Source: Prochlorococcus marinus str. MIT 9314
GTDB lineage: Bacteria > Cyanobacteriota > Cyanobacteriia > PCC-6307 > Cyanobiaceae
Assembly (NCBI RefSeq): GCF_000760035.1
Contig: NZ_JNAO01000010.1
Location: forward strand, 62,001-126,000
Length of the DNA stretch: 64,000 nucleotides
Reading direction: 5' to 3'
The notes beneath the pieces were generated by a model. That model worked only from the letters and a program-made list of their open reading frames with translations. It had not been told where the DNA came from and did not search any database. This document shows positions 19,115 to 29,251 of this stretch, piece after piece. Within the stretch, counting starts at the first letter, position 1. The number at the start of each line of letters is the position of its first letter. Position numbers and translations under genes: made by a program.

Positions 19115-20011
19115 TTAATAAGTTATTTGATTAGAAGATGAAACTTGAGAAATTTTTAAATCTTTCATGTGTCTTTTTGCTAAACCGCTAAGCACATTTG
19201 ATGGGCCAACTTCAACAAAATGAAGATCATTATCTTTTGCCATTAAATCCATAGTTTCTCGCCACCTTACGCCATTACACATTTGATTTTCCAATCTAGT
19301 TTTTAGCTCATCAGGATCGTCACATAATGAAGGTTCATAATTACTTATTACTGGGCAAGAAGGATTTTTAAACTTAATCTGTTTTAAATACTCAGAAAAT
19401 TTAACTGCAGGCTCATCCATAAATGGTGAATGGAAGGCACCTGAAACATTTAATTTTAGGAATCTTTTACAAGAAATTTCTTTCGATAAATTCTCTAACT
19501 CTTTATTAGATCCTGATAAGACAACTTGGGAGGAGCTATTATCATTAGCAATTACAACTTCTTCACTTTTTTTGACTAATAAATCAAGTTCATTCCTATC
19601 AAAGCCAATTACTGCTGCCATAGATCCTTGCCCAGCATTTACCATTAAATGTGATCTTACTTTTATTAGTGATACGCAGTCCTCGAATGAAAAAACATCC
19701 GCACAATATAATGCAGTTATTTCTCCCAGACTATGCCCAGCAACATAAGTTGGTTTAAAACCATTTTCTTTTAAGGCATCTAATAAAATTGATTCAACCA
19801 AAAAAAGACAGATTTGTGTATTTCTTGTATTATTCAAATCACTAAGAGGATTGGTTGGATCATAATTCAACTCACAAATTTCAAATAAATTTCTCTCAAA
19901 TATCTCAGAAGCATAACTAAACCTCTCTTTTGCGCTAGGCAAATTTTCAATTTGTTTTGCCATTCCAATTTTTTGCGAACCCTGTCCAGGGAATACCCAT
20001 GCAACTGTCAT
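19115..20011 (-). CDS. fabD: Malonyl-CoA:ACP transacylase
   Basis: This 298-residue enzyme loads malonyl units onto acyl carrier protein. The N-terminus has FPGQGSQ (7-13), the nucleophile S94 lies in AGHSLGE, and the catalytic His lies in VSGAFHSPFM near residue 200. It sits between fabH and plsC in a lipid operon on the minus strand, 19 bases after fabH. Confidence 0.96.
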   Translation of the reverse strand: MTVAWVFPGQGSQKIGMAKQIENLPSAKERFSYASEIFERNLFEICELNYDPTNPLSDLNNTRNTQICLFLVESILLDALKENGFKPTYVAGHSLGEITALYCADVFSFEDCVSLIKVRSHLMVNAGQGSMAAVIGFDRNELDLLVKKSEEVVIANDNSSSQVVLSGSNKELENLSKEISCKRFLKLNVSGAFHSPFMDEPAVKFSEYLKQIKFKNPSCPVISNYEPSLCDDPDELKTRLENQMCNGVRWRETMDLMAKDNDLHFVEVGPSNVLSGLAKRHMKDLKISQVSSSNQITY

Positions 20012-20030
20012 AATGTTCCTATTTTGTTTT

Positions 20031-21038
20031 TTAACCCCATTTAATTAGGGCTGCACCCCAACTTAACCCAGCACCGAAACCACTTGTAGCAATAATATCA
20101 TTTTGTTTAATTCTATAATCCCTTACGGCCTCATCCATCATTAGTGGAATTGTTGCTGCTGACGTGTTGCCATATTTTTCTAAATTACTAAGAATCTTTT
20201 CTCTAGGAATTTTTAACCTTTCTCCTACAGAATCCAATATTCTTTGATTAGCTTGATGCAGCAAGAGCCAATCAACTTGATCAGAATTATATTTCATTTT
20301 TTTCAACAACTTTTCAAGAATTGAGGGAACTTCTTTAACTGCGAATTTATAAACTTCCTGGCCATTCATTTGAATTGGAGAAAAACCTCCACTTGAAAAG
20401 TCAATTTCATCAACTATTGAATCCTTATTCTTTTTTGATGGAAGATTTAGAAAAGAACCTCTTCTCCCATCAGTTCTCATATCAAAACCTATAAAATTAT
20501 CAAATTCATTTGTCGCTTCAATTGCTAATGCACCAGCACCATCTCCAAAAAGAATACAACTTCTTCTATCGGTCCAATCAACAAAACTTGATAATTGATC
20601 TGCTCCAATAACAATAGCCCTTTTAAAACTACCCCCTTTTAAAAATTGTGAGGCAGTTATTAAGGCAAATAAAAAACCACTACAAGCTGCAGTTAAATCG
20701 AAAGCTACAGCATTAGCTGCCCTTAATTTAGCTTGAATGGATGGGGCTGATCCAAATAAATCATGCGGAGTAGAAGTCGCTAAAACAATTAAATCAATCG
20801 TTTTAATATCCCAATTAGCCATTTCTATTGCAGTCAGAGCAGCCTTATAACCCATCTCAGTAACATTATCTTCTACGCTAGAGATTCTTCTCTCAGAAAT
20901 GCCAGTTCTAGATTGTATCCATTCATTGCTTGTATCAACCTTTTGACTAATTTTTTGATTGGTTAAAATTTGATCAGGTACATAACTTCCGCTTCCCTTG
21001 AATGACACTCCAATCTGATTAAAATTTATTCCTTCCAA
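20031..21038 (-). CDS. fabH: 3-oxoacyl-ACP synthase III (FabH)
   Basis: This 335-residue initiating condensing enzyme joins acetyl-CoA and malonyl-ACP. The nucleophile C119 lies in DLTAACSGF, the His in LLLHQANQRI near 260, and the Asn in KYGNTSAATIP near 290. These make the complete Cys-His-Asn triad. It lies 53 bases after plsX and 19 before fabD in the same operon. Confidence 0.96.
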   Translation of the reverse strand: MEGINFNQIGVSFKGSGSYVPDQILTNQKISQKVDTSNEWIQSRTGISERRISSVEDNVTEMGYKAALTAIEMANWDIKTIDLIVLATSTPHDLFGSAPSIQAKLRAANAVAFDLTAACSGFLFALITASQFLKGGSFKRAIVIGADQLSSFVDWTDRRSCILFGDGAGALAIEATNEFDNFIGFDMRTDGRRGSFLNLPSKKNKDSIVDEIDFSSGGFSPIQMNGQEVYKFAVKEVPSILEKLLKKMKYNSDQVDWLLLHQANQRILDSVGERLKIPREKILSNLEKYGNTSAATIPLMMDEAVRDYRIKQNDIIATSGFGAGLSWGAALIKWG

Positions 21039-21091
21039 AAGAGTTTTTTAATTACTTATATTAGTCAAACATAAATTTGACTCAATATGTT

Positions 21092-22498
21092 TTATGAATT
21101 CAAAACTTGAAGCTTTTGCAGTTGATTTAAATTGTCCATAACACCATGATTTACTGCAGAGTGAGCCAAGCGAAGAGCACTAACTACTGATAAAGATTTA
21201 CTACTTCCATGACCAATAACGCAAATACCATTCACCCCAAGTAATAAAGCGCCTCCATGTTCGGCATGATCTAACCTTTTCTTAATTCTTAGTAGATTAC
21301 TTTTTAAAAAAGCTGAACCAACTTTCCCTCGCCTTCCACGTGGCAGCTCAGATCTTAAAATATCTAGTAAAACTCCTCCTACAGATTCCAGAAATTTCAA
21401 TAATATATTTCCAGTAAATCCATCACAGACTACTACGTCGAAACTACCTGATAATACATCTCGCCCTTCACAATTACCTCCAAAATCAAAACTCTTTTCA
21501 GAAGATAATAATTCAAATGTTTTTAGGGATAAATCATTACCTTTACATTCTTCTTCTCCAATATTTAATAGGCCAATTCTTGGTTTTTGTACTTGTAGGA
21601 CATCTTTTGCATAAATATTACCTAGAAGAGCAAATTGATGAAGGTAAGATGGCTTACAATCAGTATTTGCACCAACATCTAAAACTAATACGGGGCGAGT
21701 TTGATCCCTTGTTGGAAACAATGCTCCTATAGCTGGTCTCTCAATCCCTTTCAATCGCCCAATTCTAAATATGGCAGAAGCCATCATGGCGCCTGAATTA
21801 CCCGCTGAGTAGACAGCTTCAGCTTTATTATTTCTCACTAAATCCATTGCAACGTTTATACTTGCACTTTTCCTTTTTCTAACTGCGGTAGCTTCTTCAT
21901 TCATCCCAATAGGCTCTCCACTATCAATTAATTCAAGACGATTATTCTCTATTTCATTTTCTAATAATTGTGCTAGCCCAGATTTTTCTGCTGCAACTTT
22001 AACTTTTTCAATTTTGCCGACAAACTTTATATTTATTGGAAATCTACTTATTGCTTCTAGACAACCCTCAAGAATTGGACCAGGAGCATAATCTCCACCC
22101 ATCCCATCAACTGCGATCCAAATTCTTTTAGATTGAGATTCCTCCACCCTATTTAAAATATTATCGTTATTTTGTAATCTTTTTAATGGGTCAAAAACTA
22201 ATGGCTGTAATGTATTTTTAGCTATTGAACTGGCATTTGAAACCACACTACTAGCAGTATTAACAACAGATTCAGCACTTGAAACTACATTACCTGCAAC
22301 ATTACCTGCAACATTACTAGCTGTGGTTACTACTGATCCAGCACCAGAAACCATATTACCCGCAACATTACTGGCCGTTGCTGCAGAACTAGCAGCAGTA
22401 TCAACTATTGAAGTCACAGCCGAATTTCTTTTATACCAAATTACTAATCTTCTAATAGCTCTGGGCTTATTAATTTTTTGCGCTGTTTCTTTCCCCAT
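21092..22498 (-). CDS. plsX: Phosphate acyltransferase PlsX with a long N-terminal extension
   Basis: This 468-residue protein makes acyl-phosphate from acyl-ACP for phospholipid synthesis. The PlsX core begins near residue 125 (RIWIAVDGMGGDYAPG) and continues with EEATAVRKRKSAS and a VVCDGFTGN segment. About 124 residues precede the core. That segment has a basic start (KINKPRAIRR) and, at residues 31-95, a low-complexity Ala/Ser/Val/Asn region with repeated SNVAGN units. PlsX usually starts at the core, so the extension is unusual. No internal ATG sits exactly at the core. It is first in the plsX-fabH-fabD-plsC order and directly follows rpaB. Confidence 0.92.
   Translation of the reverse strand: MGKETAQKINKPRAIRRLVIWYKRNSAVTSIVDTAASSAATASNVAGNMVSGAGSVVTTASNVAGNVAGNVVSSAESVVNTASSVVSNASSIAKNTLQPLVFDPLKRLQNNDNILNRVEESQSKRIWIAVDGMGGDYAPGPILEGCLEAISRFPINIKFVGKIEKVKVAAEKSGLAQLLENEIENNRLELIDSGEPIGMNEEATAVRKRKSASINVAMDLVRNNKAEAVYSAGNSGAMMASAIFRIGRLKGIERPAIGALFPTRDQTRPVLVLDVGANTDCKPSYLHQFALLGNIYAKDVLQVQKPRIGLLNIGEEECKGNDLSLKTFELLSSEKSFDFGGNCEGRDVLSGSFDVVVCDGFTGNILLKFLESVGGVLLDILRSELPRGRRGKVGSAFLKSNLLRIKKRLDHAEHGGALLLGVNGICVIGHGSSKSLSVVSALRLAHSAVNHGVMDNLNQLQKLQVLNS
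22214..22408 (-). repeat. Coding repeat in the plsX N-terminal extension
   Basis: Residues 31-95 of PlsX are imperfect tandem units rich in Ala, Ser, Val and Asn (TASNVAGN three times, VVSSAESVVNTASSVVS). The DNA shows the matching short repeats ACATTACCTGCA. The frame is open across all of it, so the repeat evolves as protein, by slippage or unit duplication. Confidence 0.8.
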
Positions 22499-23245
22499 TT
22501 ATTTACCATCAAAGGGAGCAATATCGACAATCCGCTGAAAAAGATATCCTGTACCCCTTGCTGTCAATATCAATTCTGGATTTGCTGGATCAGCCTCGAG
22601 CTTAGATCTTAATCTTGATATATGAACATCGACAACTCTTGTATCTACATGTCTCTCGGGAGTATATCCCCAAACTTCTTTCAAAATCTCTCCTCTACTA
22701 AATGGCTCTCCTGACCTACTCACCAAAAGCTCTAAGAGACTAAATTCCATACCAGTTAATCTAATTCTTTCATCACTTTTAAAAACTTGTCTTCGATTTG
22801 TATCAATTTTGATATCCGTAACCAAAATTAATCCCGAATTGGGCATTCCAGGAATTTGCTCTTTGTCGATTCTTCTAAGAACGCATCTAATTCTAGCTTC
22901 TAACTCCTTCGGGCTAAATGGTTTTACGACGTAATCATCAGCACCTAATTCTAAGCCTGTTATTCTATCTGCAACATCTCCTAATGCAGTTAACATAACA
23001 ATTGGAACATCAGAATCTTTCCTTAACTCTTGACAAACTCCATAACCATCTAGTTTTGGCATCATGACGTCAAGTACTACTAAATCAGGTTCATAATCTT
23101 TAAATAACTTTAGTGCTTCTTTGCCATCACTAGCAGTTACAACTTTGTAGCCAATCATGGAGAGACGTGTCTCCAGAATTCTTCTAATACTTGCCTCGTC
23201 ATCTGCGACAAGTATCGTTTCTTTAGTTTGACTAGATAGAGCCAT
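22499..23245 (-). CDS. rpaB: OmpR-type response regulator RpaB (Ycf27)
   Basis: This 248-residue regulator has an N-terminal receiver with phospho-acceptor D59 in LVVLDVMMPKLDGYG, then GADDYVVKPFSPKELEARIR. A C-terminal winged helix has RHVDTRVVDVHISRLRSKLE. The match to RpaB is very close across both domains. RpaB binds HLR1 sites and represses high-light genes such as hli and psbA under low light. It is the first gene of a minus-strand run into plsX and is divergent from radA (107-base shared region). Confidence 0.95.
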   Translation of the reverse strand: MALSSQTKETILVADDEASIRRILETRLSMIGYKVVTASDGKEALKLFKDYEPDLVVLDVMMPKLDGYGVCQELRKDSDVPIVMLTALGDVADRITGLELGADDYVVKPFSPKELEARIRCVLRRIDKEQIPGMPNSGLILVTDIKIDTNRRQVFKSDERIRLTGMEFSLLELLVSRSGEPFSRGEILKEVWGYTPERHVDTRVVDVHISRLRSKLEADPANPELILTARGTGYLFQRIVDIAPFDGK

Positions 23246-23352
23246 TTGTTTCTATTAGCTAATCAGTAAGAGAATTTATTATTAACCTAATCTAACTTGT
23301 AGAGGGGCAATATCCCAAACATTCAAGCTCCATTACTTCATTCAGAGACTAA

Positions 23353-24705
23353 ATGTCTAGCAAATTATCTACTTTTATTTGTCAGAATTGCGGATCTGAA
23401 ACTTCTCAATACTTTGGTAGATGCCTGAATTGCAACTCATGGAATTCCATTGTTGAAGAAATAAAAAGTAAGAGATCTAAATATCAAGAAATAAAAAATA
23501 ATAAAAAATCTATATTGTTTAACGAGATTTCATCAAAAAAAATATCAAGATTTACAAGTGGTTTTAGAGAATTTGATCGAGTACTTGGAGGTGGAATAGT
23601 ACCTGGATCTGTTGTTTTACTTGGAGGAGAACCAGGTATAGGTAAAAGCACAATAGTTCTTCAATCAGCAGGAAAAATATCCCTTAATAGAAAAGTTTTA
23701 TATATAACTGCAGAAGAATCTTTAGAACAAGTAAAAATTAGATGGGAAAGATTAAATCAAAACTGTATTGATTTACAAATTTTTGCAGAAACCAATTTAT
23801 CCCTAATTATTGAAGAGATCAAACGTGTAAATCCAAGTTTCGCAATTATTGATAGTATTCAAGCCATCCATAATCATGAAATGCAAAGTTCTCCAGGATC
23901 AGTTTCGCAAGTTAGAGAATGTTCATCTGAATTGCAAAATCTTGCCAAAGACAATAATATTGCTCTTCTCATAATTGGCCATGTAACCAAAGATGGTGCT
24001 TTAGCTGGCCCTAAAACTCTAGAGCATTTAGTTGATACAGTAATAAACTTTGAAGGAGATAATATTTCCTCGCATAGATTACTAAGAAGTATAAAAAATC
24101 GATTTGGATCGACCTTTGAGATTGGAATTTTCGAAATGCTTGAAGAGGGTTTACGAGAGATAAAAAACCCAAGTTCAATTTTTACAAATAAAGAAAACAT
24201 TTCAGGTGTAACAACTACGATTACAAATGAAGGCACTCGACCATTAGCAGTTGATATACAAGCACTGGTAAATAAAACTTTCTACAGTAACCCAAGACGT
24301 ACTACAACTGGAATAAGCATAAATAGATTGCATCAAATTCTAGCTGTTATAGAAAAACACGTAGGGATAAAATTATCTGAATTTGATTGTTATATAGCTA
24401 CTGGTGGGGGGTTTGAGATTAATGATCCATCATCTGACTTAGGTGTAGCAATATCAATTTTATCAAGTTTGAAAAATATTCCTCCTTTAGCAAATAGCTC
24501 ATTTATTGGCGAATTGGGTTTGAGCGGTCAGGTTAGAAAATCGAATAACCTTCGGACAAAGATTGAAGAAGCTGTAAGATTAGGGATCAAAAATATCGTA
24601 GTGCCAAAAATAGAGGAGGAACTAAATAATAATTTTCAAAATTTAATAAATATCAAAGAGATATCCAATATTAAAGAAGCAGTTGATTATTCTTTATCAA
24701 AATAA
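23353..24705 (+). CDS. radA: DNA repair protein RadA
   Basis: This 450-residue protein has an N-terminal C4 zinc finger (CQNCG and CLNC, residues 10-28). It has a RecA-like core with Walker A GGEPGIGKST near 95-104, the RadA-specific KNRFG motif near 249, and a C-terminal Lon-like domain. It helps branch migration during recombination. It is divergent from rpaB and convergent with ycf3, whose stop lies 6 bases away. Confidence 0.96.
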   Translation: MSSKLSTFICQNCGSETSQYFGRCLNCNSWNSIVEEIKSKRSKYQEIKNNKKSILFNEISSKKISRFTSGFREFDRVLGGGIVPGSVVLLGGEPGIGKSTIVLQSAGKISLNRKVLYITAEESLEQVKIRWERLNQNCIDLQIFAETNLSLIIEEIKRVNPSFAIIDSIQAIHNHEMQSSPGSVSQVRECSSELQNLAKDNNIALLIIGHVTKDGALAGPKTLEHLVDTVINFEGDNISSHRLLRSIKNRFGSTFEIGIFEMLEEGLREIKNPSSIFTNKENISGVTTTITNEGTRPLAVDIQALVNKTFYSNPRRTTTGISINRLHQILAVIEKHVGIKLSEFDCYIATGGGFEINDPSSDLGVAISILSSLKNIPPLANSSFIGELGLSGQVRKSNNLRTKIEEAVRLGIKNIVVPKIEEELNNNFQNLINIKEISNIKEAVDYSLSK

Positions 24706-24711
24706 ATAAAA

Positions 24712-25233
24712 TCAAAGGTACATATCAATTGAGCTTCTGCCTGAGTTTTTCAACCAATTCTCAATATCTAGATACCCACCTGGATAAAGTCTCACAGCTT
24801 TAGACCAGACTTCAGCAGCTTTATCAAACCAAATATCTCTCTGATCTAAATCGCCATTTTGCTCAGCATATCTTCCCCTTTTTTCATAAATTAAACCTAT
24901 ATTTTTCAAGCATGATGGCTGTTTGGGATTTTCTACTAATGCTTTTTCATAAGTTTCAATTGACAAATCTTCTTCACCGTTACTCATATATATAATTGCC
25001 ATATTTTTTAAAGTCTCACCCCTATCAATTTTATTTTCTTCAAGCATTAAACTCTCTTTGTAATACTCTAATGCTTCCGAATAATCACCATTATTTTGTG
25101 CAGCTAAGCCATCTCGATAGTAAATGTATGCCTTTTTTTCTTTCTCAGCGATAGGCATTATTTTCACAATAGATTCAGCAATTACAGTAAAAGCTTTATC
25201 AATAAAATTGTCTCTGTTTTGATTACTAGGCAC
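24712..25233 (-). CDS. ycf3: Photosystem I assembly protein Ycf3
   Basis: This 173-residue protein has three tandem TPR units between residues ~30 and 130 ([27 protein letters not shown] is the first). It matches Ycf3 closely from N- to C-terminus, including the [12 protein letters not shown] tail. Ycf3 acts as a chaperone for PSI subunits on the stromal face of thylakoids. The start is a GTG at 25233. It is divergent from the copper ATPase gene. Confidence 0.96.
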   Translation of the reverse strand: MPSNQNRDNFIDKAFTVIAESIVKIMPIAEKEKKAYIYYRDGLAAQNNGDYSEALEYYKESLMLEENKIDRGETLKNMAIIYMSNGEEDLSIETYEKALVENPKQPSCLKNIGLIYEKRGRYAEQNGDLDQRDIWFDKAAEVWSKAVRLYPGGYLDIENWLKNSGRSSIDMYL

Positions 25234-25353
25234 TGCGCAAAATCTAATAATTTAATATAGTAATTTAAAAAATAACTATTTAAAAAGTCTATTACATTTA
25301 TTATTATAGTTAAATATAAAGACAAGCATTAATTTGCTTCTATCGTAAAAAAT

Positions 25354-27648
25354 ATGGAGAGCATTCAATTAAGCGTTACAGGAATGAAGTGCGGGGGTTG
25401 TGTTAGCACTGTTGAAAAAATATTGAATAATTCTGATGGTATTAAAAATGTTTCTGTTAACTTGCTTACTGAAAGTGCTTATTTTGAAATTACCCAGAAA
25501 CATTTAGAAATAGAATCAATTCTCGATAATCTAAAAGAAAATGGTTTCCCATCAAAGATTTACATAAATGATTTTTCAAAAAAAATAAACAAAACAGAAT
25601 TAGAAAAAAAAAAGAAGTGGAATAATCAATGGAAAAAACTAACTTTTGCCCTATTACTTTTATTATTTTCAGGATTAGGTCATCTGGCAGAAGGAAGATA
25701 TATAAATTTTCCAATATTAGGTAATATATTTTTTCACGCTTCATTAGCAACGTTATCTCTATTATTTCCTGGCAGAGGAATAATTATTAATGGATTAAAT
25801 TCATTTATTAAGAACCATCCTGATATGGATTCTTTAGTAGCTCTTGGAGTAATTAGCGCATATACAACAAGTCTTCTGTCCTTAATATTTCCTGCCACTG
25901 GTTTTCCTTGTTTTTTTAATGAGCCAGTTATGCTGTTAGGCTTCATACTGATTGGTCGTTACTTAGAAGAAAGAGCAAGATATCAAACCGGTTCATCCAT
26001 TGGAGAATTATTAGATCTTCAACCTGAAATGGCAAATATATATACAGAAGACAATCAAATAAAGTCAATAAGAGTGAATACTTTAAGACCTGATCAAGAG
26101 ATTCAAGTTTTAGCAGGAGACAGAGTACCTGCTGACTGCGTTGTTATCCGAGGTAATTCATATGTTGATGTTTCACATATTACTGGAGAATCCAAACCTA
26201 TAGAAGTAAAAGAAGGCGAAAATCTATCTAGTGGGTCTTTAAATCTTAATTCAACTCTTAGACTTAAAGTACAAAAGGTCGGAGGAGATTCTTCTCTTGC
26301 AAAACTAGTAAATCTTATTGAGTCTGTAAACTCTAGAAAACCTCGCATTCAAAGCATTGCTGATAAAATTGCAGGCAAATTTACTTACTTTGTACTTATT
26401 TTTGCTACTCTAACCTTCTTCTTTTGGTGGAAGGGGGCAAAAAACATATGGCCTGAGTTATTAAGTCACAACAATGAATTAATCACCCACTCAAGCCATA
26501 CACTTCATAGTTCGCTTGGTAGTAATGCTGAGAATTTCCTGAGTTTAGCAATTCAATTGTCAATTGCCGTTTTAGTGATAGCTTGTCCTTGTGCATTAGG
26601 TTTAGCAACCCCAACTGTAATCACTGTCGCATCAGGTAAAGCAGCCAAAAAAGGGGTTTTATTTAAAGGCGGGGACAAAATAGAGATGGCTTCAAAAATT
26701 AATCACATTATTTTTGACAAGACAGGCACTTTAACAAAGGGAAAGCCTTTCATTGTTGATTACAAAAATAATGATGATAATTTATTTTTATTAAAAATAG
26801 CTGCCAGTTTAGAAAAGGAAAGCAGACATCCAATCGCAGATGCCTTAATTCAAGAGTCAAAAAAGCAAAATTTAAGTTTACTTCCAATAAAAAAAATTTT
26901 TACTCATTCAGGTCGAGGTATTTCTGGAGAACTTGAATCAATTGATGGACTTATTAATATTGGAAATATTGAATGGCTACTAAGCAAAGAAATAATTATT
27001 GATGGTGATGCAAAAAAAGTCATTGAAAATGAAGAAACAAAATCGAACACTATCATTGGAGTAAGTATCAAAGATAAGTTATTAGGCTTTATTTTGCTCG
27101 GAGATTTACTCAGAGATGATTCAATTAAAACAGTACAGAATTTGAGAGAAAACAAATTTAAAATTAACATTTTAAGTGGAGATAGGAAACAAACTGTTTT
27201 AGCTTTAGCAAAAAAAATTGGTTGTAAAGAAACAGAAGTAAAATGGGATCTTCTTCCTGAAATGAAGCTAAAGACTATAGAAAATTTAAAAATTAATAAT
27301 AAAGTGGCAATGATTGGTGATGGTATTAATGATGTCCCAGCTTTAGCATCATCAGACTTAGGCATTGCGGTAGGATCAGGGACTCAAATAGCTAAGGCAA
27401 ATGCAGATGTAGTATTAATGGGAGATCAACTAAATGGATTACCCTACACATTAAATCTTGCAAAAAAAACTATAAGAAAAATAAAGCAAAATCTAACATG
27501 GGCTTTTGGTTACAACTTACTTGCTATACCTTTAGCCGCCGGCATTTTATTCCCTAAATACGGTATCCTTCTTACTCCCTCCATAGCAGCATTATTAATG
27601 GCTATTAGCTCTATTACAGTTGTAATTAATGCTTTATCTTTGGATTAA
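25354..27648 (+). CDS. Copper-translocating P1B-type ATPase
   Basis: This 764-residue metal pump has an N-terminal heavy-metal domain with GMKCGGC (C13, C16). It has about eight membrane helices, the metal-binding C411-P-C413, the phosphorylated D455 in DKTGTLTKG, an HP motif (ESRHPIA) and the GDGINDVPALA hinge. It is either CtaA-like (import into the cytoplasm) or PacS-like (supplying the thylakoid lumen for plastocyanin). A His/Ser-rich loop (residues ~370-390) precedes the CPC helix. tmk begins immediately after its stop. Confidence 0.93.
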   Translation: MESIQLSVTGMKCGGCVSTVEKILNNSDGIKNVSVNLLTESAYFEITQKHLEIESILDNLKENGFPSKIYINDFSKKINKTELEKKKKWNNQWKKLTFALLLLLFSGLGHLAEGRYINFPILGNIFFHASLATLSLLFPGRGIIINGLNSFIKNHPDMDSLVALGVISAYTTSLLSLIFPATGFPCFFNEPVMLLGFILIGRYLEERARYQTGSSIGELLDLQPEMANIYTEDNQIKSIRVNTLRPDQEIQVLAGDRVPADCVVIRGNSYVDVSHITGESKPIEVKEGENLSSGSLNLNSTLRLKVQKVGGDSSLAKLVNLIESVNSRKPRIQSIADKIAGKFTYFVLIFATLTFFFWWKGAKNIWPELLSHNNELITHSSHTLHSSLGSNAENFLSLAIQLSIAVLVIACPCALGLATPTVITVASGKAAKKGVLFKGGDKIEMASKINHIIFDKTGTLTKGKPFIVDYKNNDDNLFLLKIAASLEKESRHPIADALIQESKKQNLSLLPIKKIFTHSGRGISGELESIDGLINIGNIEWLLSKEIIIDGDAKKVIENEETKSNTIIGVSIKDKLLGFILLGDLLRDDSIKTVQNLRENKFKINILSGDRKQTVLALAKKIGCKETEVKWDLLPEMKLKTIENLKINNKVAMIGDGINDVPALASSDLGIAVGSGTQIAKANADVVLMGDQLNGLPYTLNLAKKTIRKIKQNLTWAFGYNLLAIPLAAGILFPKYGILLTPSIAALLMAISSITVVINALSLD

Positions 27649-28287
27649 ATGAAAGGAAAATTTATTGTTATTGAGGGTATTGATGGATGTGGTAAAACTA
27701 CCCAAATAGATGAACTTTCTAAATGGCTTCCTAATAGTGGTCTAATAAAGAAAGGGTCTAAATTAATCACAACTAGAGAACCTGGAGGCAGTCTTTTAGG
27801 AAAAAAACTTAGAGGACTGATTCTTGATAATAATAAAAATAACAAGCCTTCATCTCTTGCAGAATTATTACTTTATTCAGCAGATAGAGCTGAACACGTT
27901 TCCAAAATTATTTCACCTGCTTTAAATAATAATGATTGGGTAATAAGTGATAGATTTTCCGATTCCACGCTTGCTTATCAAGGTTATGGAAGAAATATAA
28001 ATTTAGAAATAATTAAAAATATTGAATCTATTGTTTGTCAAGGAGAATCTCCAGATCTCACTTTCTTCCTAGAAATTTCTCCAGAAGAGAGCATATTCCG
28101 AAGAAAAAATGAAATTCCAGACAGAATAGAATCAGAAGGTATTAGATTTTTAGAAAAAGTAAATGAAGGCTTCAAACTAATTGCCAAACAAAAAAACTGG
28201 AAAGTTATATCTGCTTCACAAAATATTAAAACTATTTCTAATCAAATTAAAGAGACTTTGCTAAAAAATTTTTCTAATAACAAATGA
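27649..28287 (+). CDS. tmk: Thymidylate kinase
   Basis: This 212-residue P-loop kinase phosphorylates dTMP. The P-loop is GIDGCGKTT (10-18), followed by TREPGGS near 44 and the [15 protein letters not shown] segment near 103. Its ATG directly abuts the ATPase stop and its end overlaps the holB start by four bases, so ATPase, tmk and holB are probably one transcript. Confidence 0.97.
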   Translation: MKGKFIVIEGIDGCGKTTQIDELSKWLPNSGLIKKGSKLITTREPGGSLLGKKLRGLILDNNKNNKPSSLAELLLYSADRAEHVSKIISPALNNNDWVISDRFSDSTLAYQGYGRNINLEIIKNIESIVCQGESPDLTFFLEISPEESIFRRKNEIPDRIESEGIRFLEKVNEGFKLIAKQKNWKVISASQNIKTISNQIKETLLKNFSNNK

Positions 28288-29246
28288 TTGAGGGTAAAAA
28301 AAATAATTTTTTCTTGAATGAAGAAGTCAATACCTTTCTTAAAAAAATAATTAAAAACAAATCATTGGCTAATGGTTATATATTTTATGGTGCTGAAGGA
28401 TTAGGCAAAAAGCAAACTGCTCTTCAATTTATTAAAGAGATTTTCAAACAGTCTTCACCAAACAAAAATATTGAAGAGAGAATTACAAACAATAACCATC
28501 CTGATTTTTTAATTATTGAACCTGATTCTCTTTTGGCAACAAAAAGTTCAGAAAGTTTCGATCTTGAAAAAACAATAAAAAGTGGATCTGAGATTATTAA
28601 AATTGCTCAAATACGTAATATCAAAACTTTTCTTAGTCAAAAATCAATAAACTCAGAAAAAAAAATTGTTTTAATTACCGATGCACACCTCTTAAACGAA
28701 GCTGCCTCAAATTGCCTTTTAAAAACCTTAGAAGAACCTAGTAACGGCATTTTTATTTTGCTAACGTCTAAACTAAACCTTCTCTTAGATACGATCATCT
28801 CAAGATGTCAAATCATCAGATTTCGATCTTTTTCTAGTAAACAAATAAATTTAATTTTAAAAGAATATTTAGATACTTCTAAATTAGAGATTAATGCAAA
28901 ATTAAAATTTGAAGATTTAATAAATTCAGCAAATGGATCTCCAAATCAATTATTGAAAAATATTGAAATTTTTAATAATTTTTCAGATGAAATTATCAAT
29001 AAATTAGATTATCCAATTAAAAACAGTCTGGAAATCTTAGAAATATCTAAATCAATATCTGAAAAACTGGAAATATATCAACAGATTTGTTTAGTAAATC
29101 TAATTCAAACAATTTGGTGGAGAAAAACAAAAAATATAAGTTTAGTTAAAAAACTTGAAAATTTAAAATACCTTTTAAGAAAAAACATTCAAACAAGGTT
29201 GGCATGGGAAGTAGCTTTTTTAAAAATTTCAATGGAAGATATTTAA
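28284..29246 (+). CDS. holB: DNA polymerase III delta' subunit
   Basis: This 320-residue clamp-loader protein has a P-loop-like [11 protein letters not shown] near 36-46, [22 protein letters not shown] near 130-150 and the SRC motif ([10 protein letters not shown]) near 175. The overlap with tmk at 28284-28287 (ATGA) signals coupled translation, and tmk-holB adjacency is common in bacteria. The C-terminal third is poorly conserved and Lys/Asn/Ile-rich. Confidence 0.93.
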   Translation: MIEGKKNNFFLNEEVNTFLKKIIKNKSLANGYIFYGAEGLGKKQTALQFIKEIFKQSSPNKNIEERITNNNHPDFLIIEPDSLLATKSSESFDLEKTIKSGSEIIKIAQIRNIKTFLSQKSINSEKKIVLITDAHLLNEAASNCLLKTLEEPSNGIFILLTSKLNLLLDTIISRCQIIRFRSFSSKQINLILKEYLDTSKLEINAKLKFEDLINSANGSPNQLLKNIEIFNNFSDEIINKLDYPIKNSLEILEISKSISEKLEIYQQICLVNLIQTIWWRKTKNISLVKKLENLKYLLRKNIQTRLAWEVAFLKISMEDI

Positions 29247-29251
29247 TGCAA

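Noticed and set aside
22214-22408. Short direct repeats that could suggest a CRISPR or minisatellite
   Set aside because: Units are degenerate, have no spacers and lie in an open plsX reading frame, so they are protein-coding repeats.
26904-27365. 153-codon antisense frame inside the copper ATPase gene
   Set aside because: Ser/Phe/Leu-rich shadow without family match; the ATPase motifs on the other strand account for the sequence.
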